Source: Dysgonomonas sp. HGC4 (GTDB lineage Bacteria > Bacteroidota > Bacteroidia > Bacteroidales > Dysgonomonadaceae). Taken from it: 64,000 bases of DNA. Shown in pieces: positions 54,513-64,000 of this stretch. Under the pieces are notes generated by a model, which had not been told where the DNA came from, did no database searches, and was given only the letters and a program-made list of their open reading frames with translations. The stretch's first letter is position 1. Each line of letters starts with the position of its first letter. Both the position numbers and the translations under genes were made by a program. The stretch spans positions 2,924 to 66,923 of the forward strand of contig NZ_CVRU01000163.1 of NCBI RefSeq assembly GCF_001261715.1. Reading direction: 5' to 3'.

Positions 54513-57500
54513 ATGAAAAAAATATATTTTATCTGTTTAATCCTTTGTCTAAACTTAAGCCTAAGCTATGCGCAAGACTTAAGACAATTGTGGACATCTC
54601 CTCCCGAAGCATCTAGATCGTGGGTGTTTTGGTATTGGATGAAAGGTGCTGTAACTAAAGAAGGAATCACTGCTGACCTTGAGGCAATGAAAGAAGTAGG
54701 AATTGCCGGCGCATACCTGATGCCTATAAAAGGAGTCCCCGAAAAACCTTTTGTTACTCCTATAGTAGAACAACTTAGCCCACTTTGGTGGGAAATGGTC
54801 GAATTTGCGTTCAAAGAAGCCGACCGTGTAGGTGTAAAGATCGGATTTCATATCTGTGATGGATTTGCTCTAGCAGGAGGTCCTTGGATTACACCCGAAT
54901 TATCTATGCAAAAAGTGGTTTGGAAGCAGACAAACATTAAAGGAGGAAAAACGATTAATCAGATGCTTTCTCAACCCGAAAGTTTCGAAGGATATTATAA
55001 AGATATTGCGGTATTTGCCTATCCTACTCCACAAGGAGAAGGAGTCTCGACAGAAACAGTAAAACCCAAAGTAACAACGAACATTCCAAATACTGATCCT
55101 CAGTTTTTGACAGATAAAAATAGCAAAGAGGTCTTCCGTAGTGAATCACCTTGCTGGATACAATATACATTTGATGAACCATTTACCTGTCGAACAATAC
55201 AGGTACAAACTCCACCAAGGAGTTTTCAGGGGCAACGCCTAACTATCCAAGCCAGTGATGATGGTGTGAACTTTCGTAAAATAGTACAATTAGAACCACC
55301 ACGTCAAGGATGGCAAAATGATGATTTTCCTATGACAAGTAGCATACCAAGCACAACTGCTCGCTATTTCCGTTTTTTGTACGATATATCAGGAACCGAG
55401 CCGGGAGCAGAAGATTTAGATGCAGCCAAATGGAAACAATCCTTGAAAATAAAAGGGATTTGGTTATCATCCGAAGCACGTATACATCAATATGAAGGTA
55501 AAAGTGCACAAGCATGGAGAATAAGTCCTCGCACAACCAATGAGCAAATAACTGCTGATTTGTGCATCAATCCTAAACAATTAATTGATATATCTCAATA
55601 TGTAGATAAGGATGGAAAATTAAATTGGAAAGCACCCAAAGGAAATTGGACAATACTGCGCATGGGACATACTTCAACAGGGCATACTAATGCCACAGGC
55701 GGAAAAGGTATAGGCTTGGAATGTGATAAATTCAATCCCGAAGCTATCCGCTTGCAATTTAACTCTTGGTTTGGAAAAGCTGTGGAAGTGGCAGGCGAAG
55801 ATTTAGCAGCTCGTGTCTTAAAAGTATTTCATGTAGATAGTTGGGAGTGTGGCAGTCAAAATTGGTCGTCAAATTTTAGGGATGAATTTAAGAAACGCAG
55901 AGGTTACGACATATATCCATATCTACCCGTAATGGCAGGTATTCCAATAGAAAATGCCGAAACATCGGAAAGAGTATTATACGATGTACGACAAACCATA
56001 TCAGAGTTGGTCGTAGACAAATTCTATGCTGTGCTGAAAGAGGAAGCCAACGCTAAAGGAGCCCAATTCAGTGCCGAATGTGTATCGCCTACTATGATGA
56101 GCGATGGAATGATGCATTATAAGAATACTGATATCCCTATGGGCGAATATTGGTTGCAAAGTCCTACACATGACAAACCTAACGATGTTTTAGATGCTAT
56201 TTCAGGAGGACATATCTATGAAAAAAATATCATTCAAGCCGAAGCTTTCACTCAACTCAGAGCAATGTTCGACGAGCATCCTGCCATGCTTAAGGCATTA
56301 CAAGATAGACATTATGCATTAGGTATTAACCGTCTGAGTTATCACGTAAATGCGCTAAATCCATGGCTAGATCGTAAACCCGGTATGACTTTAGATGGTA
56401 TAGGATTGTATTTCCAACGAGATCAGACTTGGTGGAAATTGGGTCGTGCTTGGGTAGACTATGCACAACGCTGTCAGGCATTACTCCAATTTGGTAGACC
56501 TGTTGTAGATATTGCCGTATTTACGGGAGAAGGGTTTCCTCGCAGGGCAATTCTACCCGATAGACTACTACCGTTTTTACCCGGAATATTCGGAAAAGAA
56601 AAAGTGGAATTCGAAAAACAACGTTTGGCTAATATAGGACAGTCTACCCGTCAAATGCCTGTTGGTGTAAATCATTCAGCTAATATAACAGGGGCCGAGG
56701 ATTGGATAAATCCATTAAGAGGCTATCAATATGATAGTTTTAATCCTGATGTACTTCTTAATTTCGCAAAAGTAGTAGATGGACGTATTGTACTTCCTAA
56801 TGGCATGAGTTATGCAGCACTTGTTATTCCAGGAAAGCATCCTATGCAACCCAATCCCGAATTCATATCAGAGCAGGTAGCAAATAAGCTTAAAGAGTTT
56901 GCTTTGCTAGGTGCTACCTTATTTATGGAGAATGACCTTAGAAGAGAAATATCTAATCAGACTAAAAGTGAAGATAAAATAATAAATTGGACAGAACAAG
57001 CTCCTAAAACGAAGAATCTTCCTTTAAATAACGATACATTTCTGAATATTGAACAAGATTTTATAGCTAAAGATTCGGGCTCTGAAGAATATGCACAAGA
57101 TATAGCTTATACTCATCGACAAGGAGACGGAGTTGATATTTATTTTGTATCCAATCAAACCGATAAAATGAGAGATCTCAATATTTCGTTACGCGTCAGT
57201 GGAAAGACACCTGAAATATGGAATCCTGTGACAGGAGAAGTTTCTTCTATATCTACTTCTCATCATTTTAAAGATTCGGGGCATCGCTCAGATTTGCGAA
57301 TATCATTAGATGCTTATCAGTCTTTATTTATAGTCTTTAAAGAAACAACAAAAGACATAAAAGAAAAAGTAACAAAAGAGGAAATGGGAAGGATTAGCGG
57401 CTACTCTCCTAAAAAAGCGTGGACAGTACAATTCGATCCTACACAACGTGGACCTGAAGAGCCTATTATATTTGAAAAACTTGCAGATTGGAGTACAAAC

Positions 57501-57893
57501 TCAGATGATCGTATACGATATTATTCGGGTACAGCTATTTATAAGAATACTGTAAACCTAAAGGCTAACGCAAAAGATAAATTTACCATAGTATTCGACG
57601 AAATTTTCAATTTGGCAGAGGTGAAAATTAACGGAAAATCATGTGGTATTCTTTGGACTAAGCCATATAGTTTAGACATTACAGATGCTGTAAAAGATGG
57701 AGAGAATACAATAGAGATAGAAGTTGCAAATACATGGGCAAACCGTATTATGGGAGATGAAGATTTTGGAGCAGAAAAAGACGAGAGTAAGAAGATATGG
57801 ACAAATGCACCTTTCCGTCTACCTGTCAAAGAATTGGTAAAAAGTGGATTAACAGGAAATGTAGTGATTCAAAAGTGGACTCCTATCCATTAA
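54513..57893 (+). CDS. GH106 alpha-L-rhamnosidase
   Basis: This 1126-residue secreted enzyme carries the GH106 signature from the start: LRQLWTSPPEASRSWVFWYW, AYLMPIKGVPE and KIGFHICDGFALAGGPW. The barrel includes HVDSWECGSQNW with Glu445 as a likely catalytic acid, and AECVSPTMMSDG. A discoidin-like region (about 190-320: IQYTFDEPFTCRTIQVQTPP) and a C-terminal beta-sandwich (LAEVKINGKSCGILWTKPYS) complete it. BT0986, a GH106 enzyme, cleaves a rhamnose linkage in RG-II with calcium. It is 25 bases before the acetylesterase gene. The family call is secure. Confidence 0.9.
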   Translation: MKKIYFICLILCLNLSLSYAQDLRQLWTSPPEASRSWVFWYWMKGAVTKEGITADLEAMKEVGIAGAYLMPIKGVPEKPFVTPIVEQLSPLWWEMVEFAFKEADRVGVKIGFHICDGFALAGGPWITPELSMQKVVWKQTNIKGGKTINQMLSQPESFEGYYKDIAVFAYPTPQGEGVSTETVKPKVTTNIPNTDPQFLTDKNSKEVFRSESPCWIQYTFDEPFTCRTIQVQTPPRSFQGQRLTIQASDDGVNFRKIVQLEPPRQGWQNDDFPMTSSIPSTTARYFRFLYDISGTEPGAEDLDAAKWKQSLKIKGIWLSSEARIHQYEGKSAQAWRISPRTTNEQITADLCINPKQLIDISQYVDKDGKLNWKAPKGNWTILRMGHTSTGHTNATGGKGIGLECDKFNPEAIRLQFNSWFGKAVEVAGEDLAARVLKVFHVDSWECGSQNWSSNFRDEFKKRRGYDIYPYLPVMAGIPIENAETSERVLYDVRQTISELVVDKFYAVLKEEANAKGAQFSAECVSPTMMSDGMMHYKNTDIPMGEYWLQSPTHDKPNDVLDAISGGHIYEKNIIQAEAFTQLRAMFDEHPAMLKALQDRHYALGINRLSYHVNALNPWLDRKPGMTLDGIGLYFQRDQTWWKLGRAWVDYAQRCQALLQFGRPVVDIAVFTGEGFPRRAILPDRLLPFLPGIFGKEKVEFEKQRLANIGQSTRQMPVGVNHSANITGAEDWINPLRGYQYDSFNPDVLLNFAKVVDGRIVLPNGMSYAALVIPGKHPMQPNPEFISEQVANKLKEFALLGATLFMENDLRREISNQTKSEDKIINWTEQAPKTKNLPLNNDTFLNIEQDFIAKDSGSEEYAQDIAYTHRQGDGVDIYFVSNQTDKMRDLNISLRVSGKTPEIWNPVTGEVSSISTSHHFKDSGHRSDLRISLDAYQSLFIVFKETTKDIKEKVTKEEMGRISGYSPKKAWTVQFDPTQRGPEEPIIFEKLADWSTNSDDRIRYYSGTAIYKNTVNLKANAKDKFTIVFDEIFNLAEVKINGKSCGILWTKPYSLDITDAVKDGENTIEIEVANTWANRIMGDEDFGAEKDESKKIWTNAPFRLPVKELVKSGLTGNVVIQKWTPIH

Positions 57894-57918
57894 TAAAAAC
57901 CTTAACATTATATAAGTT

Positions 57919-59352
57919 ATGAAGAATATATATATACTATTAATAACCTTTTTTGTCGTTATATCAGTTCACGCAGAACTAAAAACTCCTGCCATTTTCG
58001 GTAGAAACATGTTGCTTCAACAAAATACAGAAGTAAATATATGGGGATGGGCTGATAAGGGACAAACAATAACTGTAAGCCCCTCTTGGTCTACTCAAAA
58101 GTATGCTGGAAAAGCGGATAATGCTGGAAAGTGGATGATAAAAATTCCTACACCTGCAGCAAGTTATGAGACTTACGAAATAAATATATCTGACAATAAA
58201 AATAAGATAACTTTCGATAATATATTGATTGGCGAAGTATGGCTTTGTTCAGGGCAATCGAATATGGAAATGCCTATGAAAGGATTTAAGAACCAGCCTG
58301 TACTTGGTGGTAATGAAGCTATCTTAAAGTCTAAAAATAAAAATATACGGCTTATTACCGTAAAAAGAGCCTCCTCTTTAACCTCTCAAAATGACATTAT
58401 CGGAGAATGGGCAGAAGCAACCCCCGAAACTGTAAAAGAGTTTAGTGCGACAGGCTATTATTATGGCAAATTATTAAATGAAATGTTGGATGTGCCTATT
58501 GGATTAATCCTTTCGTCTTGGGGAGGTTCTTCTATTGAAGCGTGGATGAGTAAAGATATGCTTGCTGAATTCAATGACATAAAACTTCCAACAACCAAAG
58601 AAGATATGAAAGTACCTAACCGTACTCCAATGGTATTGTACAATAGTATGATCAATCCAATTGCTGGTTATACCATTAAAGGCTGTATTTGGTATCAGGG
58701 AGAATCTAACTACGAACGATCAGATCAATACCCTCTGCTTTTCGGAAAAATGGTGAACGAGTGGCGAAAGGTCTGGGGACAAGGTGAATTTCCTTTTTAC
58801 TATTGCCAGATAGCACCTTATAACTATGCATCTATTTCTACTCCTGATAAACAAGGAGGGAAATTCAATTCTGCATTTTTGAGGGAAGCACAATCTAAAT
58901 CGGCAATACAAGTTTCCGACGTAGGAATGGTGGTATTGATGGATATTGGAGAAGAAAACTGCATTCACCCTCAAAATAAAAAAACAGGCGGCGAACGCCT
59001 TGCTATGATGGCTCTTGGTAAAACCTATGGATTAAAAGGATTTGCATACGAAAGTCCTACATTCAAAGAAATGGTACTCGAAGAAAACAAAGCTATACTT
59101 ACGTTTGAAAATGCACCAATGTGGCTCACCGCTTTTGGAAAAGAGTTGAAAGAATTTGAGGTTGCAGGAGCAGACAAAGTTTTCTATCCAGCTAAAGCTG
59201 AAATTAAACGAAGCAAAGTAGAAGTATTCTCCGATAAGGTTAGTAAACCCGTTGCGGTTAGATACGCTTTCAAAGATTTCGTTGTAGGAGATCTTTTCAG
59301 TACAGAAGGACTCCCCCTATCCTCTTTTAGAAGTGATAATTGGGATAAATAA
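57919..59352 (+). CDS. SASA-family carbohydrate acetylesterase
   Basis: This 477-residue secreted protein (signal ending VHAELKTP) belongs to the sialate O-acetylesterase-like SGNH group. Ser114 lies in CSGQSNMEM and His350 in ENCIHPQNK, with the conserved IWYQGESNYERSDQY between. Its likely task is removing O-acetyl groups, which RG-II carries on aceric acid and 2-O-methyl-fucose, before or during side-chain hydrolysis. There is no sialic acid gene nearby, so sialate is an unlikely substrate. It follows GH106 by 25 bases. Confidence 0.85.
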   Translation: MKNIYILLITFFVVISVHAELKTPAIFGRNMLLQQNTEVNIWGWADKGQTITVSPSWSTQKYAGKADNAGKWMIKIPTPAASYETYEINISDNKNKITFDNILIGEVWLCSGQSNMEMPMKGFKNQPVLGGNEAILKSKNKNIRLITVKRASSLTSQNDIIGEWAEATPETVKEFSATGYYYGKLLNEMLDVPIGLILSSWGGSSIEAWMSKDMLAEFNDIKLPTTKEDMKVPNRTPMVLYNSMINPIAGYTIKGCIWYQGESNYERSDQYPLLFGKMVNEWRKVWGQGEFPFYYCQIAPYNYASISTPDKQGGKFNSAFLREAQSKSAIQVSDVGMVVLMDIGEENCIHPQNKKTGGERLAMMALGKTYGLKGFAYESPTFKEMVLEENKAILTFENAPMWLTAFGKELKEFEVAGADKVFYPAKAEIKRSKVEVFSDKVSKPVAVRYAFKDFVVGDLFSTEGLPLSSFRSDNWDK

Positions 59353-59365
59353 AAAAAGCTAAAGC

Positions 59366-59378
59366 TTCAACGTTTTAG
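59366..59378. promoter_or_regulatory. Possible third-type LacI operator
   Basis: The reverse complement, CTAAAACGTTGAA, matches the site at 22093-22105 (CTAAAACGTTTAA) at 12 of 13 positions. It lies in the 56-base gap before the DUF5703 gene. No clear promoter was seen beside it. Confidence 0.35.
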
Positions 59379-59408
59379 TATAGATTCAGTAAGCATAGAA
59401 ATATAACT

Positions 59409-61703
59409 ATGAGATATAGCAATAAATATTTGATATCAATCACATTCTTTTTAATGTTCTGGGTCGTACAATCAATGGCTCAGAATATTTCAGATTACAA
59501 TATTGTATGGCACAGTCCGAGTAAAAACTCATCGGAGAGTATGCCTTGTGGAGGTGGAGATATAGGAATGAATGTTTGGGTAGAAAACGGAGATGTGCTC
59601 TTTTATTTTTCACGAAGCGGTACTTTTGACGAAAACAATACTTTATTGAAACTAGGACGAGTAAGAGTAAGACTTACCCCGAATCCTTTTGGTGGGAATG
59701 ATTTTAGTCAGGAACTAAAACTTGAAGAAGGTCATATTGTTATCAAAGGAAAAAACAATACTATTTCATCAGACATTCGTATTTGGGCAGATGTTTTTAA
59801 TCCTGTTATTAATGTAGATATTTCTAACAACCAAAATCTAAAAGTGGAAGTCTTTTATGAAAATTGGCGTTACCAAGACAGATTATTGAGAAAAAACGAA
59901 AGTAATCAGAATTCTTATAAATGGGCAGCACCTAAAGATCTGGTTACAAAGAAAGACGAAATTCAATTTGAAGGGGATAAGATTTTATTCTTTCATCAAA
60001 ATGATAAGCAAACTCTCTTTGATGTAGTTGTTCAGCAACAAGGACTAGAAGCTGTTAAATCAGAAATATTTAACCCAATAAAGAACCTTACTTTCGGTGG
60101 AGTTGTTGAAGCTAAAGGCTTTAAAGCATCCGATATATCAACAGGCATTTATGCTGATACGGATTATAAGGCATGGAAATTAGAAAGTAATAAACCAACT
60201 AAGAATGCTCAGATAAAAATAAAGCTACATACAGAACAAACAGAGAATATTGATGATTGGAAAACTAAGCTTTATAAGCCTATCGTATCTGATTTAACTA
60301 AGAATAAAACCTGGTGGAAAGCTTTTTGGGATAAGAGTTTCATACATATTCAATCTGAGAAAAAAGAGAGTAAAGGTTTCGAAATAGCCCGTAACTTTCA
60401 ACTTTTTCGTTATATGCTAGGCTGTAATGCATACGGACAATATCCTACTAAATTCAATGGAGGATTATTTACTTATGATCCTGTTCATACAGACAGTACT
60501 TTAAATTTTACGCCCGATTTCAGGAAATGGGGAGGTGGCACACACACTGCCCAAAATCAACGGTTAGTTTACTTTCCTATGTTAAGAAGCGGAGATGCGG
60601 ATATGATGAAACCTCAGTTTGATTTCTACAATCGTATACTTGCCACAGCAGAATTAAGAAGCAAAATCTATTGGGGGCATGAGGGAGCTTGTTTTACAGA
60701 GCAAATTGAGAACTTCGGATTACCTAACCCTAGTGAATATGGATGGAAACGTCCTGAATGGTACGACATGGGCATGGAATATAATGCTTGGCTCGAATAC
60801 CAATGGGATACTGCCCTCGAATTTTGCTTTATGATTCTCGAAACTAAAAGATACACAGATAAGGATATTTCGACATACCTACTACTTATAGAAAGTACAC
60901 TTCGTTTCTTTGATGAACATTATCAATATCTGGCAAAACAACGAGGACGAAAATCTCTAGATGAACAAGGCAAACTAGTCCTTTATCCGGGGTCGGCTTG
61001 CGAGACTTATAAAATGGCTTATAATGCAGCATCTACAGTTGCAGCATTACAAACCGTTAGTTCTCGCTTATTAGAATTGCCCCAAATACAATCTGATACT
61101 ATTAAGAGTAAATATTTCAAGGAGTTTTTAACTAGAATCCCTGAAATTCGAACACGCGAAATTGACGGACAGACTACCATATCGCCTGCTTGGCTATGGG
61201 AGCGAGTTAACAATGTAGAAACACCTCAATTATATCCTGTTTTCCCGTGGGGTATTTATGGAGTAGGCAAACCCAATTTAGATATTGCTCTCAACACATG
61301 GAAATATGATAAGGATGTTATAAAATTCAGAAGTCATGTTGGATGGAAACAAGATGCTATTTGGGCGGCTAGGCTCGGTTTAATTAATGAAGCAAAGGAA
61401 TTAGTTACAAAGAAGCTCGAAAGTGCTAAGACACGCTTTCCGACATTCTGGGGACCCGGATACGATTGGACTCCCGATCATAATTGGGGAGGAAGTGGAA
61501 TGATTGCTTTACAAGAGATGTTACTTCAAACAGATGGAGAACGAATATTACTTCTTCCAGCGTGGGATAAATCATGGGATGTACATTTTAAACTTCATGC
61601 ACCTTACAATACAATTGTGGAATGTAAACTCGAAAATGGTGAAATTACTTTATTGAAAGTAACTCCAGAAAATAGAAGGAAAGATGTAATTGAAGTCTTT
61701 TGA
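59409..61703 (+). CDS. DUF5703-domain protein, uncharacterised glycosidase candidate
   Basis: This 764-residue secreted protein (signal ending VQSMAQ) starts with a beta-rich domain (VWHSPSKNSSESMPCGGGDIG, NGDVLFYFSRSGTFDENN) of the DUF5703 type. An (alpha/alpha)6-like helical region follows from about 330 (YWGHEGACFTEQIENFG, EYQWDTALEFCFMILETKRY, PGSACETYKMAYNAASTV), with a GH95-like ending (TPDHNWGGSGMIALQEMLLQ, ILLLPAWDKSWDVHF). The architecture parallels clan GH-L enzymes, so a glycosidase activity is likely, but I know of no assigned reaction. It is the last gene of the long plus-strand run, ahead of a terminator. Confidence 0.7.
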   Translation: MRYSNKYLISITFFLMFWVVQSMAQNISDYNIVWHSPSKNSSESMPCGGGDIGMNVWVENGDVLFYFSRSGTFDENNTLLKLGRVRVRLTPNPFGGNDFSQELKLEEGHIVIKGKNNTISSDIRIWADVFNPVINVDISNNQNLKVEVFYENWRYQDRLLRKNESNQNSYKWAAPKDLVTKKDEIQFEGDKILFFHQNDKQTLFDVVVQQQGLEAVKSEIFNPIKNLTFGGVVEAKGFKASDISTGIYADTDYKAWKLESNKPTKNAQIKIKLHTEQTENIDDWKTKLYKPIVSDLTKNKTWWKAFWDKSFIHIQSEKKESKGFEIARNFQLFRYMLGCNAYGQYPTKFNGGLFTYDPVHTDSTLNFTPDFRKWGGGTHTAQNQRLVYFPMLRSGDADMMKPQFDFYNRILATAELRSKIYWGHEGACFTEQIENFGLPNPSEYGWKRPEWYDMGMEYNAWLEYQWDTALEFCFMILETKRYTDKDISTYLLLIESTLRFFDEHYQYLAKQRGRKSLDEQGKLVLYPGSACETYKMAYNAASTVAALQTVSSRLLELPQIQSDTIKSKYFKEFLTRIPEIRTREIDGQTTISPAWLWERVNNVETPQLYPVFPWGIYGVGKPNLDIALNTWKYDKDVIKFRSHVGWKQDAIWAARLGLINEAKELVTKKLESAKTRFPTFWGPGYDWTPDHNWGGSGMIALQEMLLQTDGERILLLPAWDKSWDVHFKLHAPYNTIVECKLENGEITLLKVTPENRRKDVIEVF

Positions 61704-61726
61704 TACTCATTTTTTAGATATATACT

Positions 61727-61758
61727 AAGAGAGCCGACAATTATAGTCGGCTCTTTTT
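61727..61758. terminator. Bidirectional hairpin terminator
   Basis: AGAGCCGAC (61730-61738) and GTCGGCTCT (61746-61754) form a perfect 9-base-pair GC-rich stem with a 7-base loop, extended by A/T pairs, with TTTTT on the plus strand. It sits between the convergent DUF5703 and AraC genes. Confidence 0.85.
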
Positions 61759-61759
61759 G

Positions 61760-62620
61760 TTACCTATTATATTCCTCTCTATACTGAGTAGGAGTTTTTC
61801 CTATATGCTGTTTAAAGATTCTATTGAAATACGATATATTATCTATCGATAGATCAAAAGCAATACTTCGGATAGACATATCCGTAGTTAATAGAAATAG
61901 CTGAGCCTTTTCCATTTTCTTCAAATTGATATATTTAGTTGGTGTACAGTTCATCTCTTTCTTAAACAAACGAATAAAATGATCTTCTGTTATACAAGCT
62001 ATATTCGCCAATTGATCGATAGAAATATCCTTATCTATATTTTCGTGTATATGAAAGAGGCTTTTATTGATACGAATATCTTTATTATTCGATTTCATCT
62101 TTATCAATTCGAGAAATTTCGACATCAGCATATAAAGAATGCCCTGTGTCTCAATATTAGAATGCAAAGCCATCTTATTGTTGTTTGCTATATACTGAGA
62201 GAATATAGGAGGATTGTCGTACAATTTCGGATCGAAATGATGTAAATACCTATCAGGATTTATTTCCAATAACCGTTGTGTTAATAATAAATCTAAAGAA
62301 GAGGCTTCTATTCCGATCGGAAAATCGTATTTATCAAATATGGATTCCTTGTTTAATACCTTTTCATAGAAATGGATATAGTATAGTGAGAAATAACTGT
62401 CGCATTCGTTATCGTGTAAAGTAAAGGGAGGTGTTAAATACAAATATCCAGGTTCTAAAATATATGTTTTATCACCAATCTTAGTTCTGGCTTTTCCCTC
62501 TTTTACATAATATATACGGGCAAAAGGGCTATGCACATTTTTCCAATTCCAGTTTGCATTAAGTTCAGAATAACCAACGTTGAGCAAAATAAGACTAAGG
62601 TCTTCATTAGATTTAAGCAT
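61760..62620 (-). CDS. AraC-family transcriptional regulator
   Basis: This 286-residue cytoplasmic regulator has an N-terminal cupin-like sugar-sensing domain (ARIYYVKEGKARTKIGDKTY, EPGYLYLTPPFTLHDNECD). The C-terminal double helix-turn-helix of the AraC type is seen in SIDQLANIACITEDHFIRLF and RSIAFDLSIDNISYFNRIFK. It is divergent from L-fucose isomerase across 253 bases, the usual position of a local activator. The direct repeats at 19105-19135 are another candidate target. There is no hybrid two-component sensor here, so this protein and the LacI-type regulator are the only visible control proteins. Confidence 0.9.
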   Translation of the reverse strand: MLKSNEDLSLILLNVGYSELNANWNWKNVHSPFARIYYVKEGKARTKIGDKTYILEPGYLYLTPPFTLHDNECDSYFSLYYIHFYEKVLNKESIFDKYDFPIGIEASSLDLLLTQRLLEINPDRYLHHFDPKLYDNPPIFSQYIANNNKMALHSNIETQGILYMLMSKFLELIKMKSNNKDIRINKSLFHIHENIDKDISIDQLANIACITEDHFIRLFKKEMNCTPTKYINLKKMEKAQLFLLTTDMSIRSIAFDLSIDNISYFNRIFKQHIGKTPTQYREEYNR

Positions 62621-62736
62621 ATGGCATATCGTTTTAATATCATACCAAGAATGTGTAAATATACTTATATATAATTAATAACATATAATTCAAATATCAG
62701 AATATCGATATTGTATTAGTCGTCTGTCGAAATAGT

Positions 62737-62769
62737 GAAAGCGTTTCTAATATCTTAAACATATATTTG
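62737..62769 (+). promoter_or_regulatory. Candidate fucI promoter with overlapping palindrome
   Basis: TATATTTG at 62762-62769 is a perfect match to the -7 consensus TAnnTTTG, about 105 bases before the ATG. GAAAGCGTTTC at 62737-62747 is a near-palindrome with LacI-type character and covers the place where the -33 element should be. Confidence 0.45.
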
Positions 62770-62873
62770 TCATATAAGTTATACCAATTTCTATTATTAA
62801 ACCTTATTTATTATAAATGTCTCTAGCTACATAGTATCGGAGAGATTACTTTAACCTAACTATTGTAAATATC

Positions 62874-64000
62874 ATGAAGAAAAACAGATTTCAAGGAGAA
62901 TGGCCTAAGATCGGAATACGCCCAACTATAGACGGTCGTATGGGTGGTGTACGTGAATCGTTGGAAGTTCAAACTATGAACATGGCCAAAAGTGTAGCTA
63001 CATTAATATCTGATAATTTAAAATACCCCGATGGTACTCCTGTACAATGTGTAATTGCAGACTCTACTATAGGTCGTGTACCTGAAAGTGCTGCTTGTGC
63101 AGAAAAATTCAGAAAAGAAGGTGTAGGTGTTACTATTACCGTTACTCCATGTTGGTGTTATGGTAGTGAGACTATGGATATGGATCCGCATACAGTTAAA
63201 GCTGTTTGGGGATTTAATGGAACAGAGCGTCCCGGAGCTGTGTATTTAGCAGCTGTATTAGCCGGACATGCACAAAAAGGATTACCTGCATTTGGTATAT
63301 ATGGTCACGATGTGCAAGAATCATCAGATACTTCTATTCCAAAAGATGTTACCGAAAAATTATTACGCTTTGCCCGTGCCGGAATGGCAGTAGCCACTAT
63401 GAAAGGTAAATCATACCTATCAATAGGTGCTGTATGTATGGGTATAGCCGGTTCGATTGTGAGTCCAGATTTCTTCGAAGATTATTTAGGCATGCGTTGC
63501 GAAGGTATCGACGAAGTGGAAATAATTCGTCGTATGACCGAAGGCATATACGATAAAGAAGAATACGAAAAAGCACTAGCTTGGGCTAAAGCCAACTGCA
63601 AAGAAGGCGAAGATATTATCAACCGAAAAGACCTGATAAAAGACAGAGCCGGAAAAGATGCAGACTGGGAGTTTGTTGTAAAGATGGCTATCATTGTCAG
63701 AGATTTGATGGTGGGAAATCCAAAACTTAAGGAAATGGGATTTGGAGAAGAAGCTCTGGGACATAATGCTATTGCAGCAGGATTCCAAGGTCAACGCCAA
63801 TGGACTGATTTCTATCCGAACGGAGACTTTGCAGAAGCAATTCTTAATTCATCTTTCGACTGGACAGGTGTTCGCGCTCCATATATGTTAGCAACAGAAA
63901 ATGATGCTTTAAATGGAACGGTAATGCTATTCAGTTATTTGTTAACCAACACAGCTCAAATATTTGCCGATGTTCGTACTTATTGGAGCCCTGAGGCTGT
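62874..64000 (+). CDS. fucI: L-fucose isomerase, 5' part
   Basis: The reading frame opens at the ATG at 62874 and runs off the window end after 375 codons; FucI is about 590 residues long, so the last third is missing. It converts L-fucose to L-fuculose, the first step of the classical pathway, and also accepts D-arabinose. The start [20 protein letters not shown], the early stretch [14 protein letters not shown] and the barrel segments match FucI. The metal ligands are Glu342 in ATENDALNG and Asp366 in FADVRTYW, 24 residues apart as Glu337 and Asp361 are in E. coli FucI. The third ligand, a His, lies beyond the edge. It is divergent from the AraC-family gene and likely under its control. Confidence 0.95.
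   Translation, partial: MKKNRFQGEWPKIGIRPTIDGRMGGVRESLEVQTMNMAKSVATLISDNLKYPDGTPVQCVIADSTIGRVPESAACAEKFRKEGVGVTITVTPCWCYGSETMDMDPHTVKAVWGFNGTERPGAVYLAAVLAGHAQKGLPAFGIYGHDVQESSDTSIPKDVTEKLLRFARAGMAVATMKGKSYLSIGAVCMGIAGSIVSPDFFEDYLGMRCEGIDEVEIIRRMTEGIYDKEEYEKALAWAKANCKEGEDIINRKDLIKDRAGKDADWEFVVKMAIIVRDLMVGNPKLKEMGFGEEALGHNAIAAGFQGQRQWTDFYPNGDFAEAILNSSFDWTGVRAPYMLATENDALNGTVMLFSYLLTNTAQIFADVRTYWSPEA

Noticed and set aside
57919-59352. Sialic acid acetylesterase role
   Set aside because: The family name is historical; the neighbourhood and known acetylation of RG-II point to pectin acetyl groups.

Overview
The window looks like a chromosomal segment from a member of the Bacteroidota, most likely Bacteroidales; a Dysgonomonas-type genus is a guess from general feel, not something shown here. 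The reasons are AT-rich DNA, absence of Shine-Dalgarno sequences, promoter-like TAnnTTTG elements, many Sec or lipoprotein signals on long glycosidases, a TonB-plug remnant of a Bacteroidota-specific protein type, and a dense run of polysaccharide-degrading genes. The content matches a locus for the plant pectin rhamnogalacturonan II (RG-II), of the kind worked out in Bacteroides thetaiotaomicron. Families recognised by sequence include PL1, GH28, CE19-type pectin methylesterase, GH43, GH78 (three), GH95, GH106, GH127, GH137-GH2, GH138, GH140, GH141, GH142/GH143 and several GH2. Family names rest on motif recognition and memory of the B. thetaiotaomicron enzymes; no search was run.

Layout. 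(1) 1-1466: the left edge holds a truncated TonB-plug remnant, a possible minus-strand gene scrap and an L,D-transpeptidase lipoprotein; this looks like the border of the locus. (2) 1525-18677, minus strand: ten genes reading leftward from a PL1 pectate lyase through DUF3826, a beta-helix/DUF6298-like protein, GH43, GH143-GH142 and GH78, then an aldo/keto reductase, an amidohydrolase (lactonase-like), a FucP-like permease and a zinc alcohol dehydrogenase. (3) 18678-19348: a divergent control region with two palindromes that look like LacI-family operators and a 21-bp-spaced direct repeat. (4) 19349-21946: a stand-alone GH2 gene followed by a strong hairpin terminator. (5) 22148-61703, plus strand: sixteen co-directional genes, beginning with a LacI-family regulator whose promoter carries the same operator, and ending at a bidirectional terminator at 61727-61758. 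(6) An AraC-family regulator (minus) is divergent from L-fucose isomerase (plus, cut by the window end).

How the parts fit. Secreted and lipid-anchored enzymes would strip the RG-II side chains: apiose (GH140), aceric acid (GH127), L-galactose (GH95), fucose (GH141), arabinofuranose (GH137, GH142, GH43), Dha (GH143), galacturonic acid (GH138, GH2) and rhamnose (GH78, GH106). PL1, GH28 and the methylesterase would open the homogalacturonan backbone. The permease, the oxidative trio and FucI would handle released deoxysugars. No SusC/SusD pair and no hybrid two-component sensor is in the window, so oligosaccharide import must be encoded elsewhere.

Another striking feature is a family of short palindromes (type AAGGTCTSAGACCTT) and related longer hairpins that sit in most of the wider gaps between genes on both strands and are absent where genes abut. 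One copy forms the end of a coding sequence.
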